The notes beneath the pieces were generated by a model. The model did not search any database, was not told where the DNA came from, and was given only the letters and a program-made list of their open reading frames with translations. From NCBI GenBank assembly GCA_017622575.1, contig JAGAQU010000087.1, positions 1-57,317 on the forward strand: 57,317 nt of DNA. Direction: 5' to 3'. Shown piece by piece: positions 9,187 to 18,127 of the stretch. The position numbers were made by a program, and so were the translations under genes. The DNA comes from Lachnospiraceae bacterium. Lineage in GTDB: Bacteria > Bacillota > Clostridia > Lachnospirales > Lachnospiraceae. Each line of letters opens with the position of its first letter. Position 1 is the first letter of the stretch.

Positions 9187-12100
9187 TAATACTCCTCCTG
9201 TTTCTCAATGATCTTATAGATGCGCTCCACCTCGGAATCATCACCCAGAATCTCAAAGAGAGCCTTTTTTATTCTTCTGACAACAACCTGATTATCCCTG
9301 AAACCAGACAGAGCTTGCTTTTTCACGGCTTTGTGAATTCGTAGGGCAAGTTTCTCGTCCTCGCCGGTGTTGTCATAAATAGCCATAAGCGCCTTGCTCT
9401 TACGGATGCTTTCCGGATATTTATCGTTATCCTCCGGGCAATCAACGTCCTTAGCCAGCTTTATATATTTCTCAAGCATCTCAGCATAGTCAAGAACTCC
9501 CTGCTTACGCTCTTCAATGAGCTTATCAAGGATTTCTGACATTTTTGCGTAGTAGCGCGGATTGACAGTGACCTTTTCGATAACCTTCTTACGGATGTTA
9601 TTCTCGATGGCCTCTGCTGCACCTTCTTTGTGGCCGCTATCGCCTTCACCGGTAAGCGTCTCACCCTGCTTTGCTACAAAATCCAATAGGGTAAGATCAT
9701 CAAAATCACCGATCTTTTCTGCGTCCGCTGCCGTGATGTAGTTATCGATCATCTTTCTCATATCAGGCTCATAGGCCTTCAAATCGAGGAAGTCACCACT
9801 GGCCGTACCGATAGTTTTCTTCAACTCAATGTAGAAAGTGACCTTCTTGTCATATTCATTCAGTTTGCCAGATGAGATGTCATCAACCAGATATGGTTTT
9901 GCTTCCGCGAACGCTCTGACAAGACTGCTCACCAGACGATAGAGTTTTTCTCTCAGGCGTGCATAAATCTCGTCGCTCTCCTCCGACTGACCGGAAACAC
10001 CACAGAAATAATGGATGTACTGGATTTCCCCACGAGGTTCCTCGACGCCTTCGCAGAGTTCTTCGACGGCATCATACACTTCCTCAAAATAGGATACCGT
10101 AGCATCGTGGCGATCCTTAACAAGTCCTTTTACATCCTCCGGATCATATCCTTCAAAAGCTCCGGAAGTATAGTCCTTCATTGCAGTCTGGAGTTGTCCA
10201 AATAGCTGCTTGTAATCCACGATATAGCCGAAGTCTTTACTATCATCATCAAGGCGGTTGACGCGGCAAATCGCCTGAAACAGGCCGTGATCCTGCATCC
10301 TCTTGTCGATGTAAAGGTAGGTACAAGGAGGCGCATCAAATCCGGTGAGGAGCTTGTCCACGACGATAAGGAGCTTCATATTCGCGGGCTCCTCTACGAA
10401 TTTGCGCTTTGCCTCCTTTTCAAATTCCTCCACCTTAGCCTGAACCGATCCTGCATTCGGAAGGTCAGACGGATCAAGCCCCAGCATCTTCAAATACGTC
10501 TCATATTTGAGGAAGGTTTCAGTATCATCCTCATCGCTGACAGTATCAGTGCGCAGTTCGCCCTTGTTCGGTGTATAGGAAGATATGATGGCACACTTCT
10601 TAAAGCCCATCTGTTGGAAGATTTCGTAATACTTACAAGCCGTAGGAATACCATCAGCTACAAGAATCGCATTACCGTTTCCATCCATCAGTCGCGGCTT
10701 CATATTAAAGTCCTGAATGATGTCCCATGCAACCTTTTCCAGACGAGAGCGGGAGCTGTATACCTTCTGCATCGTGCCCCACTTCTCTTTGAGCTTTGCC
10801 TTAGCGCGAGAAGAGAGGCCTCTGGTCTTTACATCAAACCACTGGTCAACACGATCCTGTGACGACAAATCTTGCGGAACATCACGGTATTCATATCGCA
10901 AATCCAGCACGACGCCATCAGCAACGCCTTCGTTATATTTGTAAGCATGGATGTATGTACCGAAGACTTCGATACTAATCTTTTTATCCTTTTTCAGCAA
11001 TGGAGTACCCGTAAAGCCAATAAACACTGCATTAGGCATGATAGTCTTCATCGCCGTATGGAGCTTACCGGACTGTGTTCTGTGACATTCATCAACAAAT
11101 ACTACAAGATTCCCCTTTGCCTCAAAATCAGCAGGGAGAGAGGCTTTCAGTTCTACAATATACTTATCGTAATCGTTCTCCGTTGCTTCCCCGCCACGAC
11201 GGCCAAACTTATGCACGAGGGAGCAGATCAGCGAATCATCATATACATTCAAACGATTCAGCAAATCTTTACCGCTCTTGGTACGAGCAATATTCTCATC
11301 CACACCAGTGAATGTTTTTTCTATTTGCTCGTCAAGCTCATCTCGGTCTGTCACGATAAGGACACGGGCATTAAGCTCCGCCCAATGTGTCAGAATCCAC
11401 TTTGCAAGCCATACCATTGTCAGCGTTTTGCCGGAACCCTGCGTATGCCAAAGAATACCGCCCATCGGTTTATCCGGATTTCTGTTCGGATTGTGAAGCT
11501 CTGTCCTCAGATTATTAAGCCTCTGCTGAGTACGCTTGATGCCAAAATACTGATTGTAGCGGCACACTTTTTTAATGCCTTTATCAAAAACAACGAAATT
11601 CATGATAAGGTCGATAAAACGTTCCTTATCGAACATGGCATATATCTGCTTCAGGAGTTTATTCTCGATGCCTTCGCAGGTTTTACTGATACGAACATCT
11701 ACTGGATCACGCTCCTCCTCATGTTCTTTGAAGCCGTCATCCTTCCACTCCATATAGAACTTCTCTCCAGTCAGAAGCGTGCCGTAGCGCAGACCTTCCG
11801 ACTCGTTTCCGGCCATACAGAACTGCATGGTAGTAAAGAAGCCACGAATAAAGGAGTCCTTCTGATTTGTGAGATTCTGGCGGATGCCTTCGGACACAGA
11901 GATGCTGCTTCGTTTTAATTCGATAATGGCCACAGCAATACCGTTCAAATAGATGACAAGATCCGGCCTCTTCTCCTGCTGCTCAACAACAGTTACTTCC
12001 TCAGCGATTGCAAAGTCATTATTCAGCGGATTGGTCTCGTCAATAAGTTCAACTGTCACCGGAGGCTTCTCCGGGCTCTCACTGACCGGAATGCCGTACT

Positions 12101-12365
12101 TTAACCGCGAATACACAGTCTTATTGGCATCATAGACCCCACGAGAAAGATTTCCTGCTTCCTGCTGAAGCTGCATAACGGCAGCATCAATCAGTTTATC
12201 TGCATAGCCTTTCAACCGAAGATACTGGCGCAGACGATCTTCCTTGATGTTCTTATTCTGATAATCTGACAGGTTACCGATATACTGATAGCCCAAGATC
12301 TCAGGATCTTTAAAGAAGCGGATCACTCTTTCCTGTGTTTTGATTTCGGCATCTCCAATACTCAT
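9186..12365 (-). CDS. hsdR: Type I restriction enzyme, R subunit
   Basis: This 1059-residue protein has the full layout of a type I restriction subunit. The N-terminal nuclease has Asp135 (RPDLVIYLNG) and ELK (149-151). A Walker A motif, TQGSGKT, is at about 308-314, a DECH box at 425-428 and a GFTGTPLL motif III follows. The helicase half and the C-terminal helical HsdM-contact region continue to the stop. HsdR is the ATP-dependent translocase and nuclease of the HsdR2M2S1 complex and cuts unmethylated foreign DNA. The start has AGGAGGTG 8 bases upstream and lies 15 bases after hsdS. All catalytic motifs are present and the length is normal, so it should be active. Confidence 0.95.
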   Translation of the reverse strand: MSIGDAEIKTQERVIRFFKDPEILGYQYIGNLSDYQNKNIKEDRLRQYLRLKGYADKLIDAAVMQLQQEAGNLSRGVYDANKTVYSRLKYGIPVSESPEKPPVTVELIDETNPLNNDFAIAEEVTVVEQQEKRPDLVIYLNGIAVAIIELKRSSISVSEGIRQNLTNQKDSFIRGFFTTMQFCMAGNESEGLRYGTLLTGEKFYMEWKDDGFKEHEEERDPVDVRISKTCEGIENKLLKQIYAMFDKERFIDLIMNFVVFDKGIKKVCRYNQYFGIKRTQQRLNNLRTELHNPNRNPDKPMGGILWHTQGSGKTLTMVWLAKWILTHWAELNARVLIVTDRDELDEQIEKTFTGVDENIARTKSGKDLLNRLNVYDDSLICSLVHKFGRRGGEATENDYDKYIVELKASLPADFEAKGNLVVFVDECHRTQSGKLHTAMKTIMPNAVFIGFTGTPLLKKDKKISIEVFGTYIHAYKYNEGVADGVVLDLRYEYRDVPQDLSSQDRVDQWFDVKTRGLSSRAKAKLKEKWGTMQKVYSSRSRLEKVAWDIIQDFNMKPRLMDGNGNAILVADGIPTACKYYEIFQQMGFKKCAIISSYTPNKGELRTDTVSDEDDTETFLKYETYLKMLGLDPSDLPNAGSVQAKVEEFEKEAKRKFVEEPANMKLLIVVDKLLTGFDAPPCTYLYIDKRMQDHGLFQAICRVNRLDDDSKDFGYIVDYKQLFGQLQTAMKDYTSGAFEGYDPEDVKGLVKDRHDATVSYFEEVYDAVEELCEGVEEPRGEIQYIHYFCGVSGQSEESDEIYARLREKLYRLVSSLVRAFAEAKPYLVDDISSGKLNEYDKKVTFYIELKKTIGTASGDFLDLKAYEPDMRKMIDNYITAADAEKIGDFDDLTLLDFVAKQGETLTGEGDSGHKEGAAEAIENNIRKKVIEKVTVNPRYYAKMSEILDKLIEERKQGVLDYAEMLEKYIKLAKDVDCPEDNDKYPESIRKSKALMAIYDNTGEDEKLALRIHKAVKKQALSGFRDNQVVVRRIKKALFEILGDDSEVERIYKIIEKQEEY

Positions 12366-12380
12366 CCGACAGGCACCTCC

Positions 12381-13601
12381 TTACACTAATCTGACCTTAC
12401 CGGTCAGCAATTCTTCCATCATGCCTTGCTTAATCATCTTGTACTTTTCTAATTTCTTCTTGTTAAGTTCGATTGATTTATCGATATCCTGTATATACAA
12501 ACCAATAGATCGTTGTTCTTCATAGGTGGGTACATAAAAATCCAACTTTAAGAACTCAGCGTAGTTAATATTTCGTCCATCACGAATACCATATGTTACA
12601 GTAGCAAGCCTGTTGATAAAGGATTCTGAGCAAAAAAGATATTTCCAATAATAATCGAAATGTTCATCAGGATCTTTGAAACCAAAAACAGTATACGCGG
12701 GAGACGTTATTCCTTTGATGTTTGAATGCGCAAAACCGCCCTGAAATGATCTCAAATGAATAACAAATTGTCCCGGCAAAACCCGTTTGTAGGTAACTTC
12801 ATTTCTTTCATCATGCTGAATTTCAATGTTGCTATCATCTCTTAGAATCATTCCCTTTTCTTGTGTTGCCATAAGAACAGGTAACTCAGGGAACCCCTTA
12901 TCAGCATACGATACAAACAATCTTTCTGCTGGGAGGCATTTGTATTCTCCATCAAAGTCAGGAATTCTGACATCTGGGATTATCTGGCCTACGCGTGGGA
13001 ACATACGATCAAGACATGATTTCCTCAGGTCAACTTCCTTATTGATAAGATGTCGTAAGTGTTCCATATTTGCATCAAAGTCAAAAATAACTTTTGCAAT
13101 AGCCTTTTGCTCATCCTTGGGTGGCAATTGAACAGCTACATCCTTTATCAATGCTTTCGTTAACCCACCTCTGATTCCTTCACCGGATGACATCTCCCTC
13201 AATTGAGAATACCTACTCTCCATAACATACATAAGAAACAGCGGATCAAACAGTTTTGACGGGTAGAGCGCAGCAGTCGACTGGTTTGTACATAGAGGAA
13301 TGTAATTAATTGCAGCCGTTCCGCGAGTTTTACCTTGACCTGCAAGACCGATGAGTACACATTGTGCAGGTATCATATGTGTGCTCGAAGAAGCCATCCC
13401 CTTATCTGTAATTCTTCCTTCAACAGAATGAATATATTTATGATTCAGATCCCCCGAATTCATCCAAGGAATATCACCATCCCAATACTCTCTCTTTGAT
13501 GTATCCGGAGTACCACCAGAGAACACATCTGTAAAATCACCAATCTTAACAACATCCCAGTTATCTGGAATCTTGCCTATAACTGTGTTTTTCATTCCCA
13601 T
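12381..13601 (-). CDS. hsdS: Type I restriction enzyme, specificity (S) subunit
   Basis: This 406-residue protein has two target-recognition domains. The first starts with the typical IPDNWDVVKIGD...FSGGTP pattern and the second begins around residue 205, starting near VRIPDFDGEYKC. Each is followed by a conserved helix region (PPKDEQKAIAKVIFDFD and PTYEEQRSIGLYIQDID) that forms the spacer coiled coil and contacts HsdM. The subunit sets the bipartite DNA target. The gene overlaps hsdM by 10 bases and is followed 15 bases later by hsdR. No inverted or duplicate hsdS fragment is visible nearby, so there is no sign of a phase-variable shufflon. The target sequence cannot be deduced from the protein. 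Confidence 0.93.
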   Translation of the reverse strand: MGMKNTVIGKIPDNWDVVKIGDFTDVFSGGTPDTSKREYWDGDIPWMNSGDLNHKYIHSVEGRITDKGMASSSTHMIPAQCVLIGLAGQGKTRGTAAINYIPLCTNQSTAALYPSKLFDPLFLMYVMESRYSQLREMSSGEGIRGGLTKALIKDVAVQLPPKDEQKAIAKVIFDFDANMEHLRHLINKEVDLRKSCLDRMFPRVGQIIPDVRIPDFDGEYKCLPAERLFVSYADKGFPELPVLMATQEKGMILRDDSNIEIQHDERNEVTYKRVLPGQFVIHLRSFQGGFAHSNIKGITSPAYTVFGFKDPDEHFDYYWKYLFCSESFINRLATVTYGIRDGRNINYAEFLKLDFYVPTYEEQRSIGLYIQDIDKSIELNKKKLEKYKMIKQGMMEELLTGKVRLV

Positions 13602-16273
13602 CTAAATCCCATCCTTTCCAGATGAGACTTCACCCTCGCCTCATACTCCGTTGTATCTTTTTCAAGTTCTGGAAGCGTGTCTTCATAGCGCTCTGCAAGC
13701 TCGATAATCCTATTTGTCAGGCGATGAGAAATTGCAGCATACAGATCAGCTATACCAAAGAAGATGGTGTCAAACCACTTCTTGTTCACCAGCAGATCCA
13801 GAATCTCTTCATCTGTCAGTCTGTCATACCTTGTCCTGCACTTTTCATCCAGAGCCTTGTTCAGGTCTTTGACAACCTTGTTGTAATCTGAAATCTTGCC
13901 ACACAGCTCCAATGCAGCTTTCAGCTGGTTAACATCATCCTGCAGACTTTCCGGCACGTTTTCCTCTGTCCGAATAATGCGCAGACGATATTCGATAGAG
14001 CTCTTAGTGATTTTTCCGTTTTCATTGACAGCACTCTTGCAGAGCGGATGTCCCATAAGATATGCTTCCAGTCTCTTCTTCGTATTTACAAGATGAAGAT
14101 CCATGAGGATTACTTCCAGTTCTATGGTTTCTTCTGTTTCAATCGTGTTTGTCAACTCAACTATTTTTGCTTCAATATCCTTTGCTTTAACCTTTCCGTT
14201 TTCAGCCACATCAGCAAGAGCAGATTCTTCATCTGCACTCTCAATCAGATCAGAAAGCTGGGATTCCGTCTCCGCGACGACTTTTTCTGCCTCCTCGATG
14301 GCATTCTTCTCTTTACGGAAGAAGGAATCGATCACTATAGATTTCGGAATCAATCTGCCTTCCCATCCGGTGACTTTCATCTCGCCTTTATTCTTACCCT
14401 GCGTGATCTCTTCCTCGATATTGTCAGTCGCTCTGGCATTGGCATAGCCATCCGGTTCACTTATGATAAGCGACACGTCATCGTTCATGACCTCATTCCA
14501 ATAAGCCAGCAGCACTTGATACACGTCGTATTTATCAATCAGCGTCAGGTGTTCAAATTCAGCAAGGATATCCTCCGCAAGACTAACGATTAACTCTCTC
14601 GCGGATACATCTTCATCAAGGGAAGATAAAGCGGGATATTCCTTGGCCTTCCACGCTGCAAAAGCCGCGTCGAGTTTCTCACCGTATTCTGAGAACTCGG
14701 CGTTTTTATATATCGTCTGACGGATATTCTCATGCTCCACATTCAAGCTGTAATACTTTTCGCTAATCGCCGTCAGTAACTCAGCCTTCAGCGAAGGGAA
14801 CACATCCCAATACTTAGACAGACTGTCGATATCAACCGCCGGAATACCGCCATGAATATGCGCATAGATATCCTGAATATCCTCCGGATCTGTGGAGTCA
14901 ATATAGCGAGTAATGTTCAGGTTATACCCGTTTTTCTTTTCGATTTCATCGTTTGGTACGAAACGCGCATACTTTGGATCTGTAGTTATCTGCTCATTAA
15001 ACGTCGTAATGATTCTATAGATATCACGTTCACGCAAACGATTCTTGTTGCCGTCCTTAACGTACCCACGGCTGGCATCAATCATAAAAATGCCTTGTCG
15101 GTTTGCAGCTCCTTCTTTATCAATCACGAGCACGCAGGCGGCTATGCCGGTGCCGTAAAACAAGTTTGCCGGAAGGCTGATAATGCCCTTGATCCAGTGC
15201 TTCTTTATTATTGCTTCTCTAATAGTCGCTTCGGCATTTCCGCGGAACAGAACACCATGAGGGAGAATAACCGCAGCTTTGCCATTTGACTTCAATGCCT
15301 TAAGGATGTGCATGAGCCAAGCATAGTCGCCGTTTTTTTCCGGTGGCGTGTCCCCATAGCCCTCGAAGCGACCATATTCTTTACCGGCAATACCATCGCG
15401 CCAGTTCTTCATTGAGAAAGGCGGATTTGCCACTATGTAATCGAAACGTTCAAGTATGGAATTATCGGACTTATCAAGATACTGCGGATTTGAGAATGTG
15501 TTACCGCTCTTGATGGTAATCTCGGCCTTACGATGCAGGACGGCATTCATCTTCGCCAGACCAGCTGTCGTGCTTTCCTTTTCTTGACCATATCCCATGA
15601 TCGGGATAGGAGCTGCATCAATGGCTCGAATTAATAGGCTGCCACTTCCACATGCCGGATCGCATACCGTGGCGCTGGTGTCCGTGCAACGGCTGATTCC
15701 CACTACATTGGCGAGGATTCTGGAAACCTCTGCAGGTGTATAGAATTGTCCCTTGCTCTTTCCGCTTTCTGTAGCGAATTTGCGCATCAAATATTCGTAG
15801 GCGTCTCCGATGATGTCATCACCTTCGGCCTTGTTCCGGGAGAAGTCAAGTTCCGGGCGCTGGAAGATGGATATGAGATCGGTCAACTTATCAACCATTT
15901 CCTTACCGCTTCCAAGCTTCTTCTCATCATTAAAATGAGCAATATCAATAACACCCTTCAGGTCAGTATTCTCGTCAGCAAGGCGTGCTATGATTTTATC
16001 CATACCTTCGCCGATGTTTTTCTTTCCCTTCAGAGCAATAAAGTCATCAAAGGAGCAGCCCGTCCGCTTCTCCGGATCAGGATCTTTATCATGTGCCTTA
16101 TCAAAGACCTTAATGTCTTCATAGGCTCCTTTATTCTTAAATTTATCGGTGACATACTTCATGAACAAAAGAGTCAGGATATAGTCCTTATACTCTGAGG
16201 AATCCATGCCTCCGCGAAGTTTGTCACAGCTCGCCCATAGCGATGCATATAATTGCGTTTTCTTGACAGCCAT
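13592..16273 (-). CDS. hsdM: Type I restriction enzyme, methyltransferase (M) subunit, long form
   Basis: The 893-residue protein has an HsdM N-terminal helical domain (LYASLWASCDKLRGG), the SAM-binding motif DPACGSG (205-211) and the catalytic NPPF motif (283-286) of N6-adenine methyltransferases. It methylates host DNA at the site chosen by HsdS and is required for restriction. Most HsdM proteins have about 500-550 residues. This one carries an extra ~350 residues beyond the catalytic region, with acidic helical segments likely to be coiled coil (around 650-740). The frame is open throughout, so the extension is real and not a fusion error. The start has AGGAG 9 bases upstream. hsdS overlaps its 3' end. 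Confidence 0.93.
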   Translation of the reverse strand: MAVKKTQLYASLWASCDKLRGGMDSSEYKDYILTLLFMKYVTDKFKNKGAYEDIKVFDKAHDKDPDPEKRTGCSFDDFIALKGKKNIGEGMDKIIARLADENTDLKGVIDIAHFNDEKKLGSGKEMVDKLTDLISIFQRPELDFSRNKAEGDDIIGDAYEYLMRKFATESGKSKGQFYTPAEVSRILANVVGISRCTDTSATVCDPACGSGSLLIRAIDAAPIPIMGYGQEKESTTAGLAKMNAVLHRKAEITIKSGNTFSNPQYLDKSDNSILERFDYIVANPPFSMKNWRDGIAGKEYGRFEGYGDTPPEKNGDYAWLMHILKALKSNGKAAVILPHGVLFRGNAEATIREAIIKKHWIKGIISLPANLFYGTGIAACVLVIDKEGAANRQGIFMIDASRGYVKDGNKNRLRERDIYRIITTFNEQITTDPKYARFVPNDEIEKKNGYNLNITRYIDSTDPEDIQDIYAHIHGGIPAVDIDSLSKYWDVFPSLKAELLTAISEKYYSLNVEHENIRQTIYKNAEFSEYGEKLDAAFAAWKAKEYPALSSLDEDVSARELIVSLAEDILAEFEHLTLIDKYDVYQVLLAYWNEVMNDDVSLIISEPDGYANARATDNIEEEITQGKNKGEMKVTGWEGRLIPKSIVIDSFFRKEKNAIEEAEKVVAETESQLSDLIESADEESALADVAENGKVKAKDIEAKIVELTNTIETEETIELEVILMDLHLVNTKKRLEAYLMGHPLCKSAVNENGKITKSSIEYRLRIIRTEENVPESLQDDVNQLKAALELCGKISDYNKVVKDLNKALDEKCRTRYDRLTDEEILDLLVNKKWFDTIFFGIADLYAAISHRLTNRIIELAERYEDTLPELEKDTTEYEARVKSHLERMGFRWE

Positions 16274-16320
16274 CTTTGTCTGCTCCTTGTCTAATGATTT
16301 TCTTCGGTTTTCCCCTTGAA

Positions 16321-16515
16321 TCAGTCAGCGCTTTTACCGCTCTTAACCCATTCATCGAGTTCGGAAATTTTAAACTTCCACTGTTTTCCGATTTTTTGAG
16401 CAGGCAAACCTTCTTTACCATTTCTGATCCAGCTGCGAAGAGTAACTGTTTTGATTCCTAAATATTCCGCAGCTTCATCTATGCTTATCCATTTGTCATT
16501 CATGATTTCTTCCAT
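16321..16515 (-). CDS. Excisionase-family (MerR-like) DNA-binding protein
   Basis: This 64-residue protein is a single winged helix of the excisionase/MerR type: WISIDEAAEYLGIK, then TLRSWIRNG, then KFKISELDEWV. Proteins of this form bind DNA as small regulators or as recombination directionality factors. The start at 16515 has GAGGTGA just upstream; a second in-frame ATG at 16503 is possible. It is the first gene of the restriction operon, 47 bases before hsdM and directly behind the promoter at 16.57 kb, so it could control the timing of hsdMSR expression. It could equally be an excision factor left from an element. Confidence 0.8.
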   Translation of the reverse strand: MEEIMNDKWISIDEAAEYLGIKTVTLRSWIRNGKEGLPAQKIGKQWKFKISELDEWVKSGKSAD

Positions 16516-16559
16516 GCTCTCACCTCGTGATTTGAATCTGAATACAGCTCAATTGTTTT

Positions 16560-16588
16560 AGTATACACCATAAATGTGAATTTTTCAA
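16560..16588 (-). promoter_or_regulatory. SigmaA-type promoter of the hsd operon
   Basis: On the minus strand TTGAAA (16588-16583) and TATACT (16565-16560) are separated by exactly 17 bases, about 45 bases upstream of the excisionase-like gene. No other comparable promoter was seen down to 3 kb, so it probably drives the whole seven-to-eight-gene unit. Confidence 0.75.
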
Positions 16589-16645
16589 GAGTTTGCTGTT
16601 ATTTGTTGATATTATTTTTTATTTGTGCGTTCTTAAAATTCCCTG

Positions 16646-16675
16646 CCGGACACAACTATGTCTGGTCTTTTTTTT
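16646..16675 (+). terminator. Intrinsic terminator, plus-strand direction
   Basis: CCGGACA (16646-16652) and TGTCTGG (16659-16665) form a 7-bp stem with a 6-base loop, followed by TCTTTTTTTT. No plus-strand gene lies directly upstream, so it may be left from a gene that was replaced by the restriction operon. Confidence 0.6.
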
Positions 16676-16883
16676 GCCCGTTTTTCAATATAAAGCTCAT
16701 CTTGGCCTTCTAGTTTCTGCCTATCAGCACCGCAAAAACGGACATGTCTGTGTCTGAGGTTCCGATCCCTAAAAATGGCATACTTGCTTTAGCACGTGGG
16801 AGCCATCTGCGCAGGGTGTTTCCGGTTCCACGTGACTACCGATGACAATCAAATACCGTACCGATCACCGGAAGTGAGGTGCA

Positions 16884-16976
16884 GCCGAAATGGAGTAATC
16901 CTTCGGTATGCTCTCACGCCTGTGGTCTGGTTTTGCATGTCTGGAGCTCTCCATTTCGGCAAAAGCCGAAGGAGGG
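16884..16976 (+). promoter_or_regulatory. Leader with mutually exclusive hairpins before the sigma-like gene
   Basis: TTCGGC-AAAA-GCCGAA (16955-16970) is a perfect 6-bp hairpin touching the GGAGGG ribosome site (16971-16976). Its left arm is also part of CTCCATTTCGGC (16949-16960), which is exactly complementary to GCCGAAATGGAG at 16884-16895. A third short pairing, CCGAA/TTCGG, is possible at 16885-16906. The RNA can therefore fold two ways near the ribosome site. Whether this controls translation is inference. From 16676 to 16883 I see nothing else convincing. Confidence 0.4.
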
Positions 16977-16984
16977 CTTTCATT

Positions 16985-17497
16985 ATGCAAAACAATGACA
17001 ATCAGAAGACCTATTTTATCTACGTTCGCAGCACTGGCGAGAAAGTGCCGGTCACCAAGGAACAGCACGACTCCTTCTATAAGGAAGCCGACCGTATTCG
17101 CCACAAAGAGCAGGATCACGGCAGGTGCATGTGTCCATACCGCTTCATCTGGAAATGCGACGGCGACTGTATCGGCTGCGAATATCACGCGGCAGGCGAC
17201 ATTACTTCTCTGAATCAGCCTCTCCCTGATGGCAATGGCACCCTCGGTGATTATATTTCCGATCGCAGTAAGCCGATGGAAGAAGTCATCGCCGACCGCA
17301 TGCTGCTGGAGCAGCTCTTTACCAGACTGCGTGAGCTTGACCCGGAAGCCGATACCATCATCCAACTTTGGAAGGATCACCCGGAGGGTATCTCCGACCG
17401 TGCCATTGCAAGAGAACTCGGTCGCCCGCAGAAGACCTTCGCGGATCAGATGAAGAAGTATCGCACCGACCTGCGCAGGATTACCGGCGATAAGTAA
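16985..17497 (+). CDS. Sigma-factor-like phage/mobile-element protein with Cys cluster
   Basis: This 170-residue protein has a cysteine-rich middle (CMCPYRF...CDGDCIGCEYH), probably a metal site. Its C-terminal helical part (LRELDPEADTIIQLW...SDRAIARELGRPQKTF) resembles sigma-70 region 4 or a helix-turn-helix of that type. Proteins like this are common in Lachnospiraceae prophages and conjugative elements, usually just before the replication genes. Start 16985 has AGGAGGG 8 bases upstream; a longer frame from 16796 has no ribosome site. It is noticeably GC-richer than the HEPN genes on the left. It probably regulates late or replication genes of a former prophage. Confidence 0.7.
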   Translation: MQNNDNQKTYFIYVRSTGEKVPVTKEQHDSFYKEADRIRHKEQDHGRCMCPYRFIWKCDGDCIGCEYHAAGDITSLNQPLPDGNGTLGDYISDRSKPMEEVIADRMLLEQLFTRLRELDPEADTIIQLWKDHPEGISDRAIARELGRPQKTFADQMKKYRTDLRRITGDK

Positions 17498-17652
17498 TAC
17501 CAAGACCACGAATCACACCCCTTTCCGGCCACTGTCCCTCTTTCGGATGATGGTCGGAAATTTTTTATAAAATCCTCCGCTCAAATCGACAGTTCATCTC
17601 CAGTGGAAGGTGAAGGCAAGAGAACACAGCCTTCAGAAAGCGAGGTGAACCC

Positions 17653-17862
17653 ATGATGTACCGCAGTTACGCAGACACAGGCGGCAACGTGAACGAGGAG
17701 ATCAAGCTCCTGAATTCCATCAGTCACGTATCCGCCAGACTGGCAAGGAACCTATCACTCCTTGCCGCAAGCCAATCCGAGGAAGGAGGAAAAGAAAATG
17801 TCAAAGATGGCAGAAATGGCACAGACCATCGAAGAGCTCCGCACCGCTGCTGCTTCTATTAA
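17653..17862 (+). CDS. Small prophage protein of unknown function
   Basis: This 69-residue protein starts MMYRSYADTGG and has a helical core (EEIKLLNSISHVSARLARNL). A GAGGTGA site lies just before the start at 17653. Its last ~20 codons overlap the start of the next gene (17798) in another frame, and that tail is basic and cysteine-containing, probably without a function of its own. Small genes of this kind sit between the sigma-like gene and the DUF2800 gene in related phage modules. I cannot assign a function. The interval 17498-17652 holds a GGCCACTG/AATTTTT-type hairpin region but no clear gene. Confidence 0.55.
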   Translation: MMYRSYADTGGNVNEEIKLLNSISHVSARLARNLSLLAASQSEEGGKENVKDGRNGTDHRRAPHRCCFY

Positions 17863-18127
17863 TGCCGCAGCCGACTGGCTCTACCAGCAGTTTTCCGGCG
17901 ATGACATCGAAGCGCAGGCCACGGAGGCTCCCACCAAGAAGGAACCGAAGCCTGAACTCAAGCTGGAGGACGTAAGAGCCGTCCTTGCCGAAAAGTCCCG
18001 CGCCGGTCATACCACAGAAGTACGCGCCCTGCTTAAAAAGTACGGTGCCGCAAAGCTCTCGGAGACTGATCCGGCAAACTACGAAGCCCTGATGAAGGAC
18101 GCGGAGGTGATCGGCAATGGTAGCTAA
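17798..18127 (+). CDS. Prophage protein, conserved upstream of DUF2800
   Basis: This 109-residue protein (MSKMAEMAQTIEELR...) has an N-terminal helix pair, a charged Pro/Glu/Lys linker (about 45-60) and a C-terminal region VRAVLAEKSRAGHTTEVRALLKKYG. That last part resembles the helix-extended-loop of phage proteins sometimes mislabelled as an rRNA biogenesis factor. GGAGG lies 8 bases before the ATG. The stop overlaps the start of the DUF2800 gene by 11 bases, so the two were translated together. The family is found in phage replication or recombination modules, possibly as a small DNA-binding partner, but the activity is unknown. Confidence 0.7.
   Translation: MSKMAEMAQTIEELRTAAASINAAADWLYQQFSGDDIEAQATEAPTKKEPKPELKLEDVRAVLAEKSRAGHTTEVRALLKKYGAAKLSETDPANYEALMKDAEVIGNGS

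Noticed and set aside
12381..13601. Phase-variable hsdS locus
   Set aside because: No second hsdS fragment or inverted repeat pair was found nearby, and the serine recombinase belongs to the large integrase type.
13592..16273. HsdM as two genes wrongly joined
   Set aside because: The frame is continuous, there is no internal ribosome site before a plausible second start, and the extension is helical and consistent in base use.
16865..17509. Minus-strand gene opposite the sigma-like gene
   Set aside because: It is a shadow of the plus-strand frame without ribosome site or known domains.
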